Shown here: positions 8,648-17,053 of the stretch, in pieces
How the letters are laid out: every line of letters starts with the position of its first letter
Position numbering within the stretch: the stretch's first letter is position 1
Assembly: GCA_964505785.1 (NCBI GenBank)
Contig: CAZDJZ010000013.1
Span: forward strand, 1 to 64,000
Length of the DNA stretch: 64,000 bases
From: CAYRTV01 sp964505785
GTDB lineage: Bacteria > Acidobacteriota > Aminicenantia > Aminicenantales > Aminicenantaceae
Direction of reading: 5' to 3'
Program-made: the position numbers and the translations under genes
The notes under the pieces: generated by a model
Database searches by the model: none
Told to the model about the DNA's origin: nothing
The model's input: the letters and a program-made list of their open reading frames with translations, nothing else

Positions 8648-9010
8648 ATTCAATGTCATCCTGAGCGAAGCGAACGACCTTAGACTGCTTCGTCTCGTAA
8701 ATCGTAAACCGGTGAATGGTGAATGGATTGGGAATGACGAATCGTGGTGTTTCTACGCTGTAATGTCTGTTTTAGACAACAAGATACTCAAGGCCCGGTT
8801 ACCACAGGACTAAAAATCATACATGGAAGGCCCGAACACATGTCATTCTGAGGGTTGCGGAGCAGCCCGAAGAATCCCCAGGTGCTTCGCAGAATAGAGA
8901 AATTCCGATCATTAGATGCAGGCAGCTGGAATCTTTTGCTTCGCCCAGGATGACCCTTTTTGGTTTATTTTTGATTTAAATAGGATAACTTTTTACTTTT
9001 CACTTTTTGC
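8648..9010. repeat. Mixed intergenic repeats between htrA and the mobile element
   Basis: This gene-free stretch holds a GTCATCCTGAGCGAAGCGAA module (8655-8680), a second palindrome (GTCATTCTGAGGGTTGCGGAGC to CAGGTGCTTCG, 8838-8890), and a third (GAATCTTTTGCTTCGCCCAGGATGACC, 8930-8957 region). It ends with an inverted composite-block fragment (GGTTTATTTTTGATTTAAATAGGATAACTT and ACTTTTCACTTTTT, 8962-9010). No coding potential is seen. The whole gap from htrA to tmk (8366-9327) is repeat-derived. Confidence 0.75.
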
Positions 9011-9017
9011 TTTTCCC

Positions 9018-9276
9018 TAACCTGGATTATTCACGGGCCGAGATTGCCGCAGATTTCGGTTTGCGGCGAGGAAGTCGTGGTACTTCACTACGACGAGCTG
9101 CAAGCCGGAAGATGCGGTGAGATTCGGCCCGCCTGAAGGGGTGAAAAATTGCGATTATAATATAAAGGTGCAAATGAAAAACTTTCAATTTGAACTTTCA
9201 ATAAAGATCATGTTAATCGCTGATAAAAAAGAAATTGCAAAAACACCGCAATTTTTTTATAAATAATTCAGGCTAA
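9018..9276 (+). mobile_element. 260-bp bipartite-hairpin element, copy 1 (full length)
   Basis: Ends are TAACCTGGATTATTCACGGG on the left and the inverted AATAATTCAGGCTA on the right. The interior has two parts. Hairpin I (about 9035-9140) pairs CGGGCCGAGATTGCCGCAGA with GATGCGGTGAGATTCGGCCC, with an inner stem TTTCGGTTTGC/GCAAGCCGGAA and a GAAG...CTTC tip. Hairpin II (about 9143-9258) is closed by AAAAATTGCG/CGCAATTTTT and contains GCGATTATAATATAA. A 93-nt open frame (9174-9266) lies in hairpin II. The element is flanked by TA on both sides. It ends 52 bp before the tmk start used here and so occupies the tmk upstream region. Confidence 0.85.
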
Positions 9277-9327
9277 TAATAAATAACTATTGCCTTGATG
9301 ACATCCCAAAGTTATCATATTCCCGTT

Positions 9328-9942
9328 ATGAATGAGCGGAAAGGTTTCCTTATTGTTTTCGAAGGGATTGACGGCAGCGGTAAATCCACTCAGGCTAAGA
9401 TACTTGCGGAAAGGCTGGACAAAAGGAATTACGAAGCTGTTCTGTTGCGGGAACCTTCCAACAGCGTTTGGGGCCGGACACTTCGCGAAAAAGCCCTCCG
9501 TGATCATTCCTTGACTCCGGAAGAAGAATTGGAGCTCTTCCAAAAGGACAGGCAGGAAAATGTCAGCAAAAATATAAAGCCGGCGATGGATGAAAACCGG
9601 GCAGTGATTCTGGACCGCTACTATTTTTCCACTATGGCATATCAAGGGGCCAAAGGGATTGAGGTAGAGCGAATACGCCGGCTGAACCGGCGTTTTGCGG
9701 TGCCTGCCGATCTGGTATTTATTTTGGACATCGATCCGGCGCTGGGGTTGAAGCGGATTCAGGATCGCAAAATAAAGAATCCTTTATTCGAACGGGAAGA
9801 TTATCTCCAGAAAGTGTCCCGGCTGTTCCGCAGTTTTAAGGGACCGAATATCATCCATTTGGATGCAGAACTGCCGGCGGACGAATTGGCTGATACAATA
9901 GAAAATACCGTTTTAGTTAAACTGAAAGCGGCTGTTTCTTAA
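9328..9942 (+). CDS. tmk: Thymidylate kinase
   Basis: This is a 204-aa protein from the chosen start. It has a P-loop FEGIDGSGKSTQ near residues 9-20, an EPSNSVWGRTLRE segment, the DRY motif in LDRYYFSTMAYQGA, and a lid-like RIQDRKIKNPLFE region. It converts dTMP to dTDP in DNA precursor synthesis. The ATG at 9328 (MNERKGFLIVFEG) fits the usual family N-terminus; ATG 9298 or TTG 9295 would add 10-11 residues. No clear Shine-Dalgarno sequence is seen for any of them. The upstream region is a repeat element. The PBP1A gene follows after 53 bp. Confidence 0.95.
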   Translation: MNERKGFLIVFEGIDGSGKSTQAKILAERLDKRNYEAVLLREPSNSVWGRTLREKALRDHSLTPEEELELFQKDRQENVSKNIKPAMDENRAVILDRYYFSTMAYQGAKGIEVERIRRLNRRFAVPADLVFILDIDPALGLKRIQDRKIKNPLFEREDYLQKVSRLFRSFKGPNIIHLDAELPADELADTIENTVLVKLKAAVS

Positions 9943-9995
9943 ACGTAAATTTCGGGCGTAGACCAAAATGACTAATTTTGCTATATTGAGTTCTT

Positions 9996-12491
9996 ATGTT
10001 TGAAGAAGAACCAAGAAAATTTACCATAAAAATCCAGCGCATCGGCCCCTGGATTAAGGAAAGATCTAAAAAATCCCTGAAGAAATGGAAGCAGCCGAAA
10101 CGGAAAAAATTTCTGCGCATCAGCAGTTTTACCCTCCTCGTTCTTTTTATGCTTGGTTTAGGGACAGGGATTGGTGTTTACCGCGCTATTCTGCAGAATT
10201 TGCCTGATATTTCCGCTCTGGAGAAATATGAGCCAAGTATTGTAACCTACGTCTACGCGGATAACGAAGAAGTTATTGGGGAATACGCTTTTCAGAAACG
10301 AATCGAAGTGGTCTATGAACAGCTTCCTCAGTTCCTGGTAGATGCTATTATCGCCACGGAAGACCCTCGTTTTTACAAGCATAACGGGATTGATTTTTTA
10401 GGGATATTGCGGGCCGTAAAGGAAGACCTAAAACTGATCTTCACTCCCCGGAAACTGCATGGGGGAAGCACGATCAGTCAGCAATTGATCACCGGTTTGA
10501 TGCTTCACAGAAGGCAAACTCTGAGAAGAAAGCTGAAAGAGGTCATTCTGGCCCTGCAGCTGGAACGCAAGTATTCCAAAAAAGAAATTTTGGCTATGTA
10601 CTGCAATCAGTTCAATCTGGGGCATGGCGCATACGGGGTGGAAGCGGCGGCTCAGCTGTATTTTGACAAAACTGTATCTGAATTAACATTGCCGGAAGCC
10701 GCTATGATTGCCGGTATTTTCCGCAGCCCGGCTAATTATTCCCCATACCGTTATTATGACCGCACTCTGAGGCGGCGGAACCATGTGCTCAACCGGATGC
10801 GCAATGAGGGATACTTATCCAGAGAGAAATTTGAGGAGCTTAAACAAAGCGATCTGGGGGTTTATCCCTTACACCGGACGGATTCGGAATTCGCTGCTTA
10901 CTTCCGGGAAGAAGTCCGGCGTTATCTTTATAAAAATTATGGAGAGGATATGCTCTACGGCAAAGGCCTTCGCGTATATACCACTTTGGATACCCGGCTT
11001 CAGAGGTATGCCGAGCAATCCGTGCGGAATCAGCTCCGGGTCCTGGATAAGCGGCAGGGATGGCGGGATGATAAAGAGAATATACTGGAAAAGGGAATCG
11101 AGGATTTATCAAAACTGGAAGATCCCTTCGCGCTTGAGGATGGCAAGCGCTACCTTAAGGGTTGGGGCAAGCCGGGTGTGGAAGAAAAGGACCTGGTTGA
11201 AGCTGTCGTAATCGATGTTGAACCCGGAAAAGCCGAAGTCAGGTTTCAAGATTACTCCGGCAGTCTTTCCAATAAGAATATTGCATGGACCGGAACCCGG
11301 AACCTGGACAGCTTATTAGATGCGGGAGATATCATCCATGTAGAGATAAAATCCATTTCAGAAGAAGAAGCCACTTTTACGGCTGAGCTAGACCAGGAGC
11401 CGGCTTTGGATGGCGCCATGCTGGCTATAGACCCCGGGGGCGGGCAAATCAAAGTTATGGTTGGAGGCTATTCTTTCCAAAGGAGTGAATGGAATAACGC
11501 CACTCAGGCGATGCGCCAGGTGGGTTCTGTGATTAAACCGTTCCTATATACGGCCGGTTTGGAATATGGGTTAACTCCCGCCTCAACATTTATCGATGAA
11601 CCAACTGAATTTGAAGACAAATGGTCGGGTGAAATATGGGATCCGCCGAATTATGATGAGATGTTTAAAGGCAGAATGACCCTCAGGCGGGGTATCGAAC
11701 AGTCCCGGAATATCATCACCGCCAAACTCCTGGACCACATTTCTCCTCAATTAGGTGTGGAGTACTGTAAGAAATTCGGGATTACTTCCTCCATTTATCC
11801 TTATCTTTCATTATCCCTGGGAGCGTTTGAGGTCACCTTGTTAGAAATGGTTTCCGCTTTTACCACCTTTCCCAATCACGGGGTTCGGATTAAACCCTAT
11901 TTCATTAAACGGATTGAAGACAGGGCAGGCAATGTGCTGGAAGAAAACCAGTTTGAATCTGAAGAGGTGATATCTCCGCAGATCGCGTATTTGATGACCT
12001 CGCTCTTGCAGGGGGTTGTCCAGCGCGGGACAGCTCAGATCGCAAGGGGATTGGAAATTCCTCTGGCCGGAAAGACCGGCACAACGGACGATCATACCGA
12101 TGCCTGGTTTATCGGTTTTTCTCCTGAGCTTTGCGCAGGGGTTTGGGTTGGTCATCCTGAAGGAAAAATCACAATCGGCCCCAGGCAGTCTGGAGCTGTT
12201 GCAGCGCTTCCGGCCTGGATAGACTTTTTTTCTCACATAATTGGAGACGCAAAAGCCGCCGCAGAAGAAAATGAAGAGGATTGGGAACCGCCCGAGTTCC
12301 ATGTTCCCCCTGGTCTTTCTTTTGTGAATATCGATTTTAAGACCGGATTGCTGCCTACACCGGTCTGTTCGCCCCAGTTCATTTTCAAAGAAGTGTTTCT
12401 GCCTGGAACTGAACCCAACCGCTTCTGTTCTCATGAAGACCACATGATGACCTATGATTATTACGATGTGGTAAAGAATGAGAAACGATAG
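9996..12491 (+). CDS. Class A penicillin-binding protein 1A (bifunctional transglycosylase/transpeptidase)
   Basis: This 831-aa protein has a basic cytoplasmic tail, one membrane helix (about 43-65), and a GT51 transglycosylase domain with catalytic Glu122 in ATEDPRFYKHNG plus GGSTISQQLI. An OB-like insert domain follows. The transpeptidase domain has Ser511 (SVIK), a SRN motif (EQSRNIITAK) and KTGTT. It polymerises and cross-links peptidoglycan at the outer face of the cytoplasmic membrane. A C-terminal acidic stretch (AAAEENEEDWEPPEF) precedes a tail with two Cys. It is probably co-transcribed with tmk. The family is called mrcA/ponA elsewhere. Confidence 0.96.
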   Translation: MFEEEPRKFTIKIQRIGPWIKERSKKSLKKWKQPKRKKFLRISSFTLLVLFMLGLGTGIGVYRAILQNLPDISALEKYEPSIVTYVYADNEEVIGEYAFQKRIEVVYEQLPQFLVDAIIATEDPRFYKHNGIDFLGILRAVKEDLKLIFTPRKLHGGSTISQQLITGLMLHRRQTLRRKLKEVILALQLERKYSKKEILAMYCNQFNLGHGAYGVEAAAQLYFDKTVSELTLPEAAMIAGIFRSPANYSPYRYYDRTLRRRNHVLNRMRNEGYLSREKFEELKQSDLGVYPLHRTDSEFAAYFREEVRRYLYKNYGEDMLYGKGLRVYTTLDTRLQRYAEQSVRNQLRVLDKRQGWRDDKENILEKGIEDLSKLEDPFALEDGKRYLKGWGKPGVEEKDLVEAVVIDVEPGKAEVRFQDYSGSLSNKNIAWTGTRNLDSLLDAGDIIHVEIKSISEEEATFTAELDQEPALDGAMLAIDPGGGQIKVMVGGYSFQRSEWNNATQAMRQVGSVIKPFLYTAGLEYGLTPASTFIDEPTEFEDKWSGEIWDPPNYDEMFKGRMTLRRGIEQSRNIITAKLLDHISPQLGVEYCKKFGITSSIYPYLSLSLGAFEVTLLEMVSAFTTFPNHGVRIKPYFIKRIEDRAGNVLEENQFESEEVISPQIAYLMTSLLQGVVQRGTAQIARGLEIPLAGKTGTTDDHTDAWFIGFSPELCAGVWVGHPEGKITIGPRQSGAVAALPAWIDFFSHIIGDAKAAAEENEEDWEPPEFHVPPGLSFVNIDFKTGLLPTPVCSPQFIFKEVFLPGTEPNRFCSHEDHMMTYDYYDVVKNEKR

Positions 12492-12521
12492 CGTGAGTGT
12501 CCCTCGTCTCACTTATTTTTT
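12491..12521 (+). terminator. Possible intrinsic terminator after PBP1A
   Basis: Between the convergent PBP1A and FecR-domain genes the sequence reads GTGAG-TGTCCCTCGT-CTCAC followed by TTATTTTTT, a short hairpin with a T-run on the plus strand. The stem is only 5 bp, so the call is tentative. The T-run also encodes the lysine-rich end of the opposite gene. Confidence 0.35.
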
Positions 12522-13448
12522 CTCACCAGGGTCCTTTTTTGTCGGGGGGCGGATTTTTTGGGGAGGATTAATGGATTGTTCCGGCAGAATAACCGAGTAA
12601 TTTTTCTTCTCTATGGATTTGCTCTTGTTTCCCGAAATATATTTATATAAGCGGTTGACCGGATATGCCGGATGAATTCGCTGTAAGGTCATTTGGTTTA
12701 TTCGGTTAGGCGGTAAATGCTTTCTCTTGGGCCTGACAGAGGTCCCTCGTCCCTTGCTTTTCGTCATAATAACGTGATGGTTCCGGCGGGAGAACTGCCT
12801 GCGGATTTGTTCTTCTCTCTCCTTATTCCAGTTAAAAAAATCATCTTTCATTCCAACTGGAAAAGCAGGGTGAGGGGTGCGCCCCTGTACAGCTGAAGCG
12901 CTTTGTGATTTTTTAAGAAGGATAGAATCGAATTCTCCGGCTGCTTCCAGCAAGCCGCTAAATACATGGATCTGTGTTTTCTTATCTTCCTCGACGTCCA
13001 AGCGGTACATCCCCCGGTCTAAAAAATACGCCGTCACATCCGGTGTGCTGATTTCCAGGTTTTTTTCGTTCTCCAGGAAGCCCAAACGGATGATTGCACT
13101 CCCGGACCATAGTCTTATTTGGGTAAAGCGGCTGGCACTCCGGGGAAGACGGGTGAAATCAATTTTTGTATTCCGGTCGAGGCGAATACAATTACCGTTT
13201 CCGAGATCGATTTCCATCCGCCCGTCCGTTGTTCCGATTCGGTCACCTTCCATGAGCTGCATGCCCTCACCGGCTTCTTCATTGAGCAGGCTGGAAGCAT
13301 GCTGAATAAGGCTTTTTCCCGACAAGTAACTGATTCTAGCTTGAGAAATCATTTGTTTTTGGGTTTGGCTGATTCCTTCCAAGTTTAAAAGGATAAGAAC
13401 CGCCAGTATCAATATCAACAAGCGGCATATTTTCCAGATGACTTTCAT
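12513..13448 (-). CDS. FecR-domain secreted/anchored protein
   Basis: This 311-aa protein has an N-terminal hydrophobic segment (RLLILILAVLILLNLEG). A FecR-type beta domain (about 45-190) is recognisable from EGDRIGTTDGRMEIDLGNG, IRLDRNTKIDF, LWSGSAIIRLG, the ISTPDVTAYFLDRGMYRLDV segment and IHVFSGLLEA. A DDFFNWNKEREEQ motif follows, similar to the F-x-x-W-x-x-x-R tail often seen after FecR domains in Acidobacteriota-like genomes. The last 90 residues are basic and probably disordered. No ECF sigma/FecI partner or TonB receptor is nearby, so classical iron signalling is not implied. Its exact role is unknown. Confidence 0.8.
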   Translation of the reverse strand: MKVIWKICRLLILILAVLILLNLEGISQTQKQMISQARISYLSGKSLIQHASSLLNEEAGEGMQLMEGDRIGTTDGRMEIDLGNGNCIRLDRNTKIDFTRLPRSASRFTQIRLWSGSAIIRLGFLENEKNLEISTPDVTAYFLDRGMYRLDVEEDKKTQIHVFSGLLEAAGEFDSILLKKSQSASAVQGRTPHPAFPVGMKDDFFNWNKEREEQIRRQFSRRNHHVIMTKSKGRGTSVRPKRKHLPPNRINQMTLQRIHPAYPVNRLYKYISGNKSKSIEKKNYSVILPEQSINPPQKIRPPTKKDPGEKK

Positions 13449-13481
13449 TTTTTTATTCCGTCAATCAAATAATTCATTTCA

Positions 13482-13561
13482 ATCGCAATTTTCATCCCCT
13501 TCTGACGGGCCTGATTTTACCGTATTCGCGGCAATCCCGGCCCGTGAATAATTCAGGCTAA
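13482..13561 (-). mobile_element. Internally deleted copy of the bipartite-hairpin element
   Basis: On the minus strand the sequence starts TAGCCTGAATTATTCACGGG and continues CCGGGATTGCCGCGAATACGG, matching the left end of the full copies. It then jumps to the far side of hairpin I (CGGGCCTGATTTTACCG in plus orientation next to CCCCTTCTGACGGGCC), and to CAATCGCAATTTTCATCCCC from the start of hairpin II. The apex of hairpin I and most of hairpin II are missing. It lies 33 bp upstream of the FecR-domain gene start. Confidence 0.6.
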
Positions 13562-13725
13562 ATAGAATAAATGCAATCTATGTGCCAAATTGTGTCAGGA
13601 GGAAAAGAACAAGCCGGGTGGGAATAAATGTCTGAATTTGATGACGGATGTAGTGTGCCGGCGACACCAAATGGCAGCCGATATCCTTACGGAAGCTGAG
13701 GTTGTGGAGACAAGGCTGCCGGGTA

Positions 13726-13940
13726 AGTGAAAAGTGAAAAGTTATCCTATTTAAATCAAAAATCAAAAATCAAAAATAAACCAAAGTCGGATATGGAAAA
13801 ATGCAACTCGATTCTTAGATGCTTTTCCTGAATGGATTTAAAGCGTTTTGCGTTTTGCGAATTCTCCAGCATCCGATTACAGCGTCTCAATAACCGCATA
13901 CGATTACACGACCGATTCACCATTCACAATTCACCGTTTA
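13726..13940. repeat. Composite intergenic block of heptamer modules
   Basis: The modules in order are GTGAAAAGTGAAAAGTTATC, TTTAAATCAAAAATCAAAAA repeated as (TCAAAAA)3, TAAACCAAAGTCGGATA, GCGTTTTGCGTTTTGCG, CTCCAGCATCC, and an ATTCACCATTCAC module. The same order recurs (either orientation) at 26925-27135, 31800-31930 and 33005-33180. The final ATTCAC/GTTTAC module encodes the last residues and stop codon of the symporter gene on the other strand. Together with the element remnant it fills the gap 13449-13923. Confidence 0.8.
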
Positions 13941-15381
13941 CATCAAGGGGTTTCTTGGTCTCCTTAAAAAAAGGCTTCCACTTTTCCGGAGACGGCTTTG
14001 GAGTCATCAAGCTGACCGCAACAAGCAGGGTTATGGAAACCAGAAGGGCCGGATAAACCGAAGGCAGCCCCAGAGGGAAATTACCGAGCACCTTATTGAG
14101 AATCTCCCATATGAGAGTAGTGGCCATTCCGCCCATTATGGATAGGACACCGCCCTTGACAGTGGCACGCTTCCAGAAGAAGACAGCCATCAGGGCTGGT
14201 GTTAAACCGGCGCCGTATACGGTGTAAGCGGCATAAGCGGCATCCAGAACCCGCGGATAAAAACTGATCAAGCCGTAAGCGATCAGACCGAGGACAATCA
14301 CAATTAAGCGGGAAAGCAGAATGGTCTTTTTATCCGAAAGATTTGGATTGATGAAACGCTGATAGATATCCCTGACCACGTTGGTGGCCGGAACCAGCAA
14401 AAAACCATTGGCGGTGGAGATGATGATGGCGACAATTGCAGCCATAAGCAGGCAGCCGACCACAACCGGAACGCCCTTATGTGCAACCAGGACAATGATT
14501 TTTCCGGCATCTGCCTTGGATAAACCCTGGAAATAGCTGCTGCCGATAACCGCCAGGCTCTGCATTCCGATTCCCAAGATGATCACGCCTATGACCCATC
14601 CGACAACGGATTTGCGGGCTTCCTTCTCATTTTTTGCCGAGAAAAACCGCTGATACATATTTCCGTTTCCGAGGGCCAGGAGAAGAGTGGGAATAAAGTA
14701 TCCCATTGCTTGAATCCAGTCCATATTTCCCAAAAAGGGATGTTCACGGGCGGTTACGTTGGCGACAACATGATCCATGCCGCCGACATGACTGATAAGA
14801 AAAGGTATGGCCAGGAAAACGCCTGTGATCATGATCAGCCCGTTGAAAATATCCAAATATGCAACCGACAGCATACCTGCAAGCATTGTATAGACAATAA
14901 CAAATGCCGCCACAAGCATGATCCCTTCTCTTTCACTGATTTTTCCTTCCGTGATGATGTTTAAAACCCAGCCGCCGCCGCGGAATTGATAACTGACAAT
15001 TGTTACGTAAGCGATGATAGTTGTGGCGGTGGCGAGAATTCGGGCCCAGTGATTGTAGCGGGCTTCAAGGATATCCGGAACCGTAAACTGACCGAAGCGG
15101 CGGACCCGGCCGGCAATAAAAAAAATGATGATGATACCCACCCAGCCTCCGGCACTTCCAATAAGAGAGGAGTAGCCGTGGTGGTAACTTAGGTCGGATA
15201 CGCTGAAAATATCCCCGGATCCGATCCACGAGGCAAGCAGTGTTCCCACCAGGATGGGGGCGGTCAGACTTCTTCCCGCTACCAGAAAATCATCTTTTTC
15301 CTTGAGCCGGCGGCGGGCGATTCTCAACCCGAAAACAAACATGATAACCAGATAAACGATGATAGTGATCAAGTAGGTCAC
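13924..15381 (-). CDS. Sodium:solute symporter (SSS family)
   Basis: This 485-aa membrane protein has about 13 predicted helices. Family features include the KDDFLVAGRSLTAPILVGTLLASWIGSGDIF N-terminal region, a YHHGYSSLIGSAGGWVG segment, and an R-x-x-FTVPDILEARY stretch like that of proline and pantothenate symporters. It would import a solute with sodium across the cytoplasmic membrane; the substrate cannot be read from sequence. The C-terminal residues DVNGEL and the stop lie in an intergenic repeat module. This suggests the original 3' end was replaced or extended. Confidence 0.9.
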   Translation of the reverse strand: MTYLITIIVYLVIMFVFGLRIARRRLKEKDDFLVAGRSLTAPILVGTLLASWIGSGDIFSVSDLSYHHGYSSLIGSAGGWVGIIIIFFIAGRVRRFGQFTVPDILEARYNHWARILATATTIIAYVTIVSYQFRGGGWVLNIITEGKISEREGIMLVAAFVIVYTMLAGMLSVAYLDIFNGLIMITGVFLAIPFLISHVGGMDHVVANVTAREHPFLGNMDWIQAMGYFIPTLLLALGNGNMYQRFFSAKNEKEARKSVVGWVIGVIILGIGMQSLAVIGSSYFQGLSKADAGKIIVLVAHKGVPVVVGCLLMAAIVAIIISTANGFLLVPATNVVRDIYQRFINPNLSDKKTILLSRLIVIVLGLIAYGLISFYPRVLDAAYAAYTVYGAGLTPALMAVFFWKRATVKGGVLSIMGGMATTLIWEILNKVLGNFPLGLPSVYPALLVSITLLVAVSLMTPKPSPEKWKPFFKETKKPLDVNGEL

Positions 15382-15502
15382 GTCGCACTCTCCTCAATGT
15401 CAATTCTGGTTTGTTATTTTAACCTTAATATTTCCGCTATTTCAAATGTTTTATCCTGCTTTTCCTAAAAGAGTGCATTTGTTACAATAGAGAGCCGGAA
15501 AA

Positions 15503-17011
15503 ATGAAAATTCAATTATTTGTCCCTCCCAGGGGATATATCGCCCGCAGGTGGGAAGAAGAAAAGAGCTCTATGCCCCCGTTGGGGATTCTGTTTTTAGC
15601 TGCTGTTTTGGAAAAAAAAGGGGTGGAGGTTGACGTTGTTCCCGCGGATGTTCTCGGCTTCACCCGGCCGGACATTGAGGATCGTATCAGCACGTTTAAA
15701 CCTGATATTGTCGGGGTTACAACCACCACTGAAAACCGCTTCGACAGTTTTGAGCTGGTACGGACAGCAAAAAAAATCCGGCCGCAGGCTGTAACGATTA
15801 TGGGAGGCCCCCATATTTCCATGGCCCGGGAAGACACCATGCAATTCATTGCGGAATTGGATATCGCTGTTATCGGAGAAGCAGAAAACACCGTATCCGA
15901 ACTGGTGGATGCTTTGGAAACCGGAGATGATCGGGGTAAAGTGAAGGGAATCATTTACCGGGAAGACGGACGTATTATTTATTCCGGAAACCGTCCTCAT
16001 ATCCATGATCTGGATGAACTTTCTTTTCCCGCAAGGCATTTGGTTCCCATGGACAAATATAATTTCATGGTTGACGCAAAAAACGGACGCCGGCTGAAGG
16101 CCCAGAATATCATGACTTCGCGGGGATGCCCATTCAACTGCTATTTTTGCGCGACGCCCGTCAATTGGGGCCGGAAAATGCGGGGCCATTCACCTGAGCG
16201 GGTCCTTGATGAAATCGAACACTTGATTGAAAATTATGGTGCGGAATATATCTGGTTTTATGATGATACGCTCAATTACAATCCTGCCCGGGTTCATAAA
16301 ATCATGGATATGATCATTGAGCGAAGGCTGAAGATCAAATTCTGCAATGAATTTCGAATCGACCTGGTGGATAAGCCGCTTTTGGAAAAAATGGTGCATG
16401 CCGGACTTGTCTGGGGCCATTTCGGTATTGAAGCCGGCAGCGAGAGAATCAGAAGAGATGTTGTTCAAAAAAAAATCGACCTGAAACAGGCGTATCAATT
16501 TGTCCGCTGGGCCGGTGAGTTGGGATTTGTTCCGGATGCATTTTTGATTTTTTCGCATTACACTGAAACTTGGGAAGAGGCGCAGGAAACAATAGCGGTC
16601 ATGGAAGCCATGAAGGCCATCAATCCCCGGACTGAATTCGCCACCGCAATCCTGCATGTGTATCCCGGAACCCCCCTGGAAAAACTGGCTCGGGAAGAAG
16701 GGATTATCCCGAAGAATTTTTCCTGGTCCCGCAAGAAGGACCTTCGTAAGGTACCCACATTGCCGGCGGCGCAAGGCTATGTTCCCTTGTTTAAACACCG
16801 GCTGAGCTGGTTTCAAATCGCCACTCTGGTCATGCAGCTGCCGGGGCAGGATACCAAAGCCCTCTCAGGCTCAACCTTAAAATCAGCCGTTCGGACCTTG
16901 ACATCATGGCGGGATCTCTGGGCTTACTTTGTGTTTTTTCTCTGCTGGATGCAGGCCCGTTTTACTAAATTATTAGTTCGAAAGAACCGCAAAACAAAAA
17001 AAAACCGGTGA
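15503..17011 (+). CDS. B12-binding-domain radical SAM protein
   Basis: This 502-aa protein has an N-terminal cobalamin-binding-type domain (about 1-150; PLGILFLAAVLEKKGVEVDVV, TIMGGPHISM). It lacks an obvious DxHxxG motif. The radical SAM core carries the 4Fe-4S motif CPFNCYFC near residues 211-218. A C-terminal region ends in a hydrophobic segment (WAYFVFFLCWMQ) and a lysine-rich tail. The family includes BchE-like and methyltransferase-like enzymes, often for lipid, hopanoid or antibiotic modification. It stands alone with no neighbours that hint at a substrate. The TGA stop is inside the first GGTGAATG repeat unit. A TACAAT -10-like site lies at 15483-15488. Confidence 0.9.
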   Translation: MKIQLFVPPRGYIARRWEEEKSSMPPLGILFLAAVLEKKGVEVDVVPADVLGFTRPDIEDRISTFKPDIVGVTTTTENRFDSFELVRTAKKIRPQAVTIMGGPHISMAREDTMQFIAELDIAVIGEAENTVSELVDALETGDDRGKVKGIIYREDGRIIYSGNRPHIHDLDELSFPARHLVPMDKYNFMVDAKNGRRLKAQNIMTSRGCPFNCYFCATPVNWGRKMRGHSPERVLDEIEHLIENYGAEYIWFYDDTLNYNPARVHKIMDMIIERRLKIKFCNEFRIDLVDKPLLEKMVHAGLVWGHFGIEAGSERIRRDVVQKKIDLKQAYQFVRWAGELGFVPDAFLIFSHYTETWEEAQETIAVMEAMKAINPRTEFATAILHVYPGTPLEKLAREEGIIPKNFSWSRKKDLRKVPTLPAAQGYVPLFKHRLSWFQIATLVMQLPGQDTKALSGSTLKSAVRTLTSWRDLWAYFVFFLCWMQARFTKLLVRKNRKTKKNR

Positions 17012-17053
17012 ATGATCAATGGGAAATGGTGAATGGATTGGGGGATGCGTCGT

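Noticed and set aside
8425..8813. Overlapping open frames on both strands with alternating FAFC/RVLH or NAKRETQ residues
   Set aside because: They are translations of the 7-bp tandem array; a period not divisible by 3 gives the same open pattern in all frames.
9018..9276. Group II intron, retron or riboswitch explanation for the 260-bp element
   Set aside because: No intron domain V/VI signature, reverse transcriptase or known aptamer motif is visible, and the inverted terminal repeats fit a transposable element better.
11841..12512. A 223-codon frame antisense to PBP1A
   Set aside because: It lies wholly opposite a well-supported gene and has no family-like motifs or start signal.
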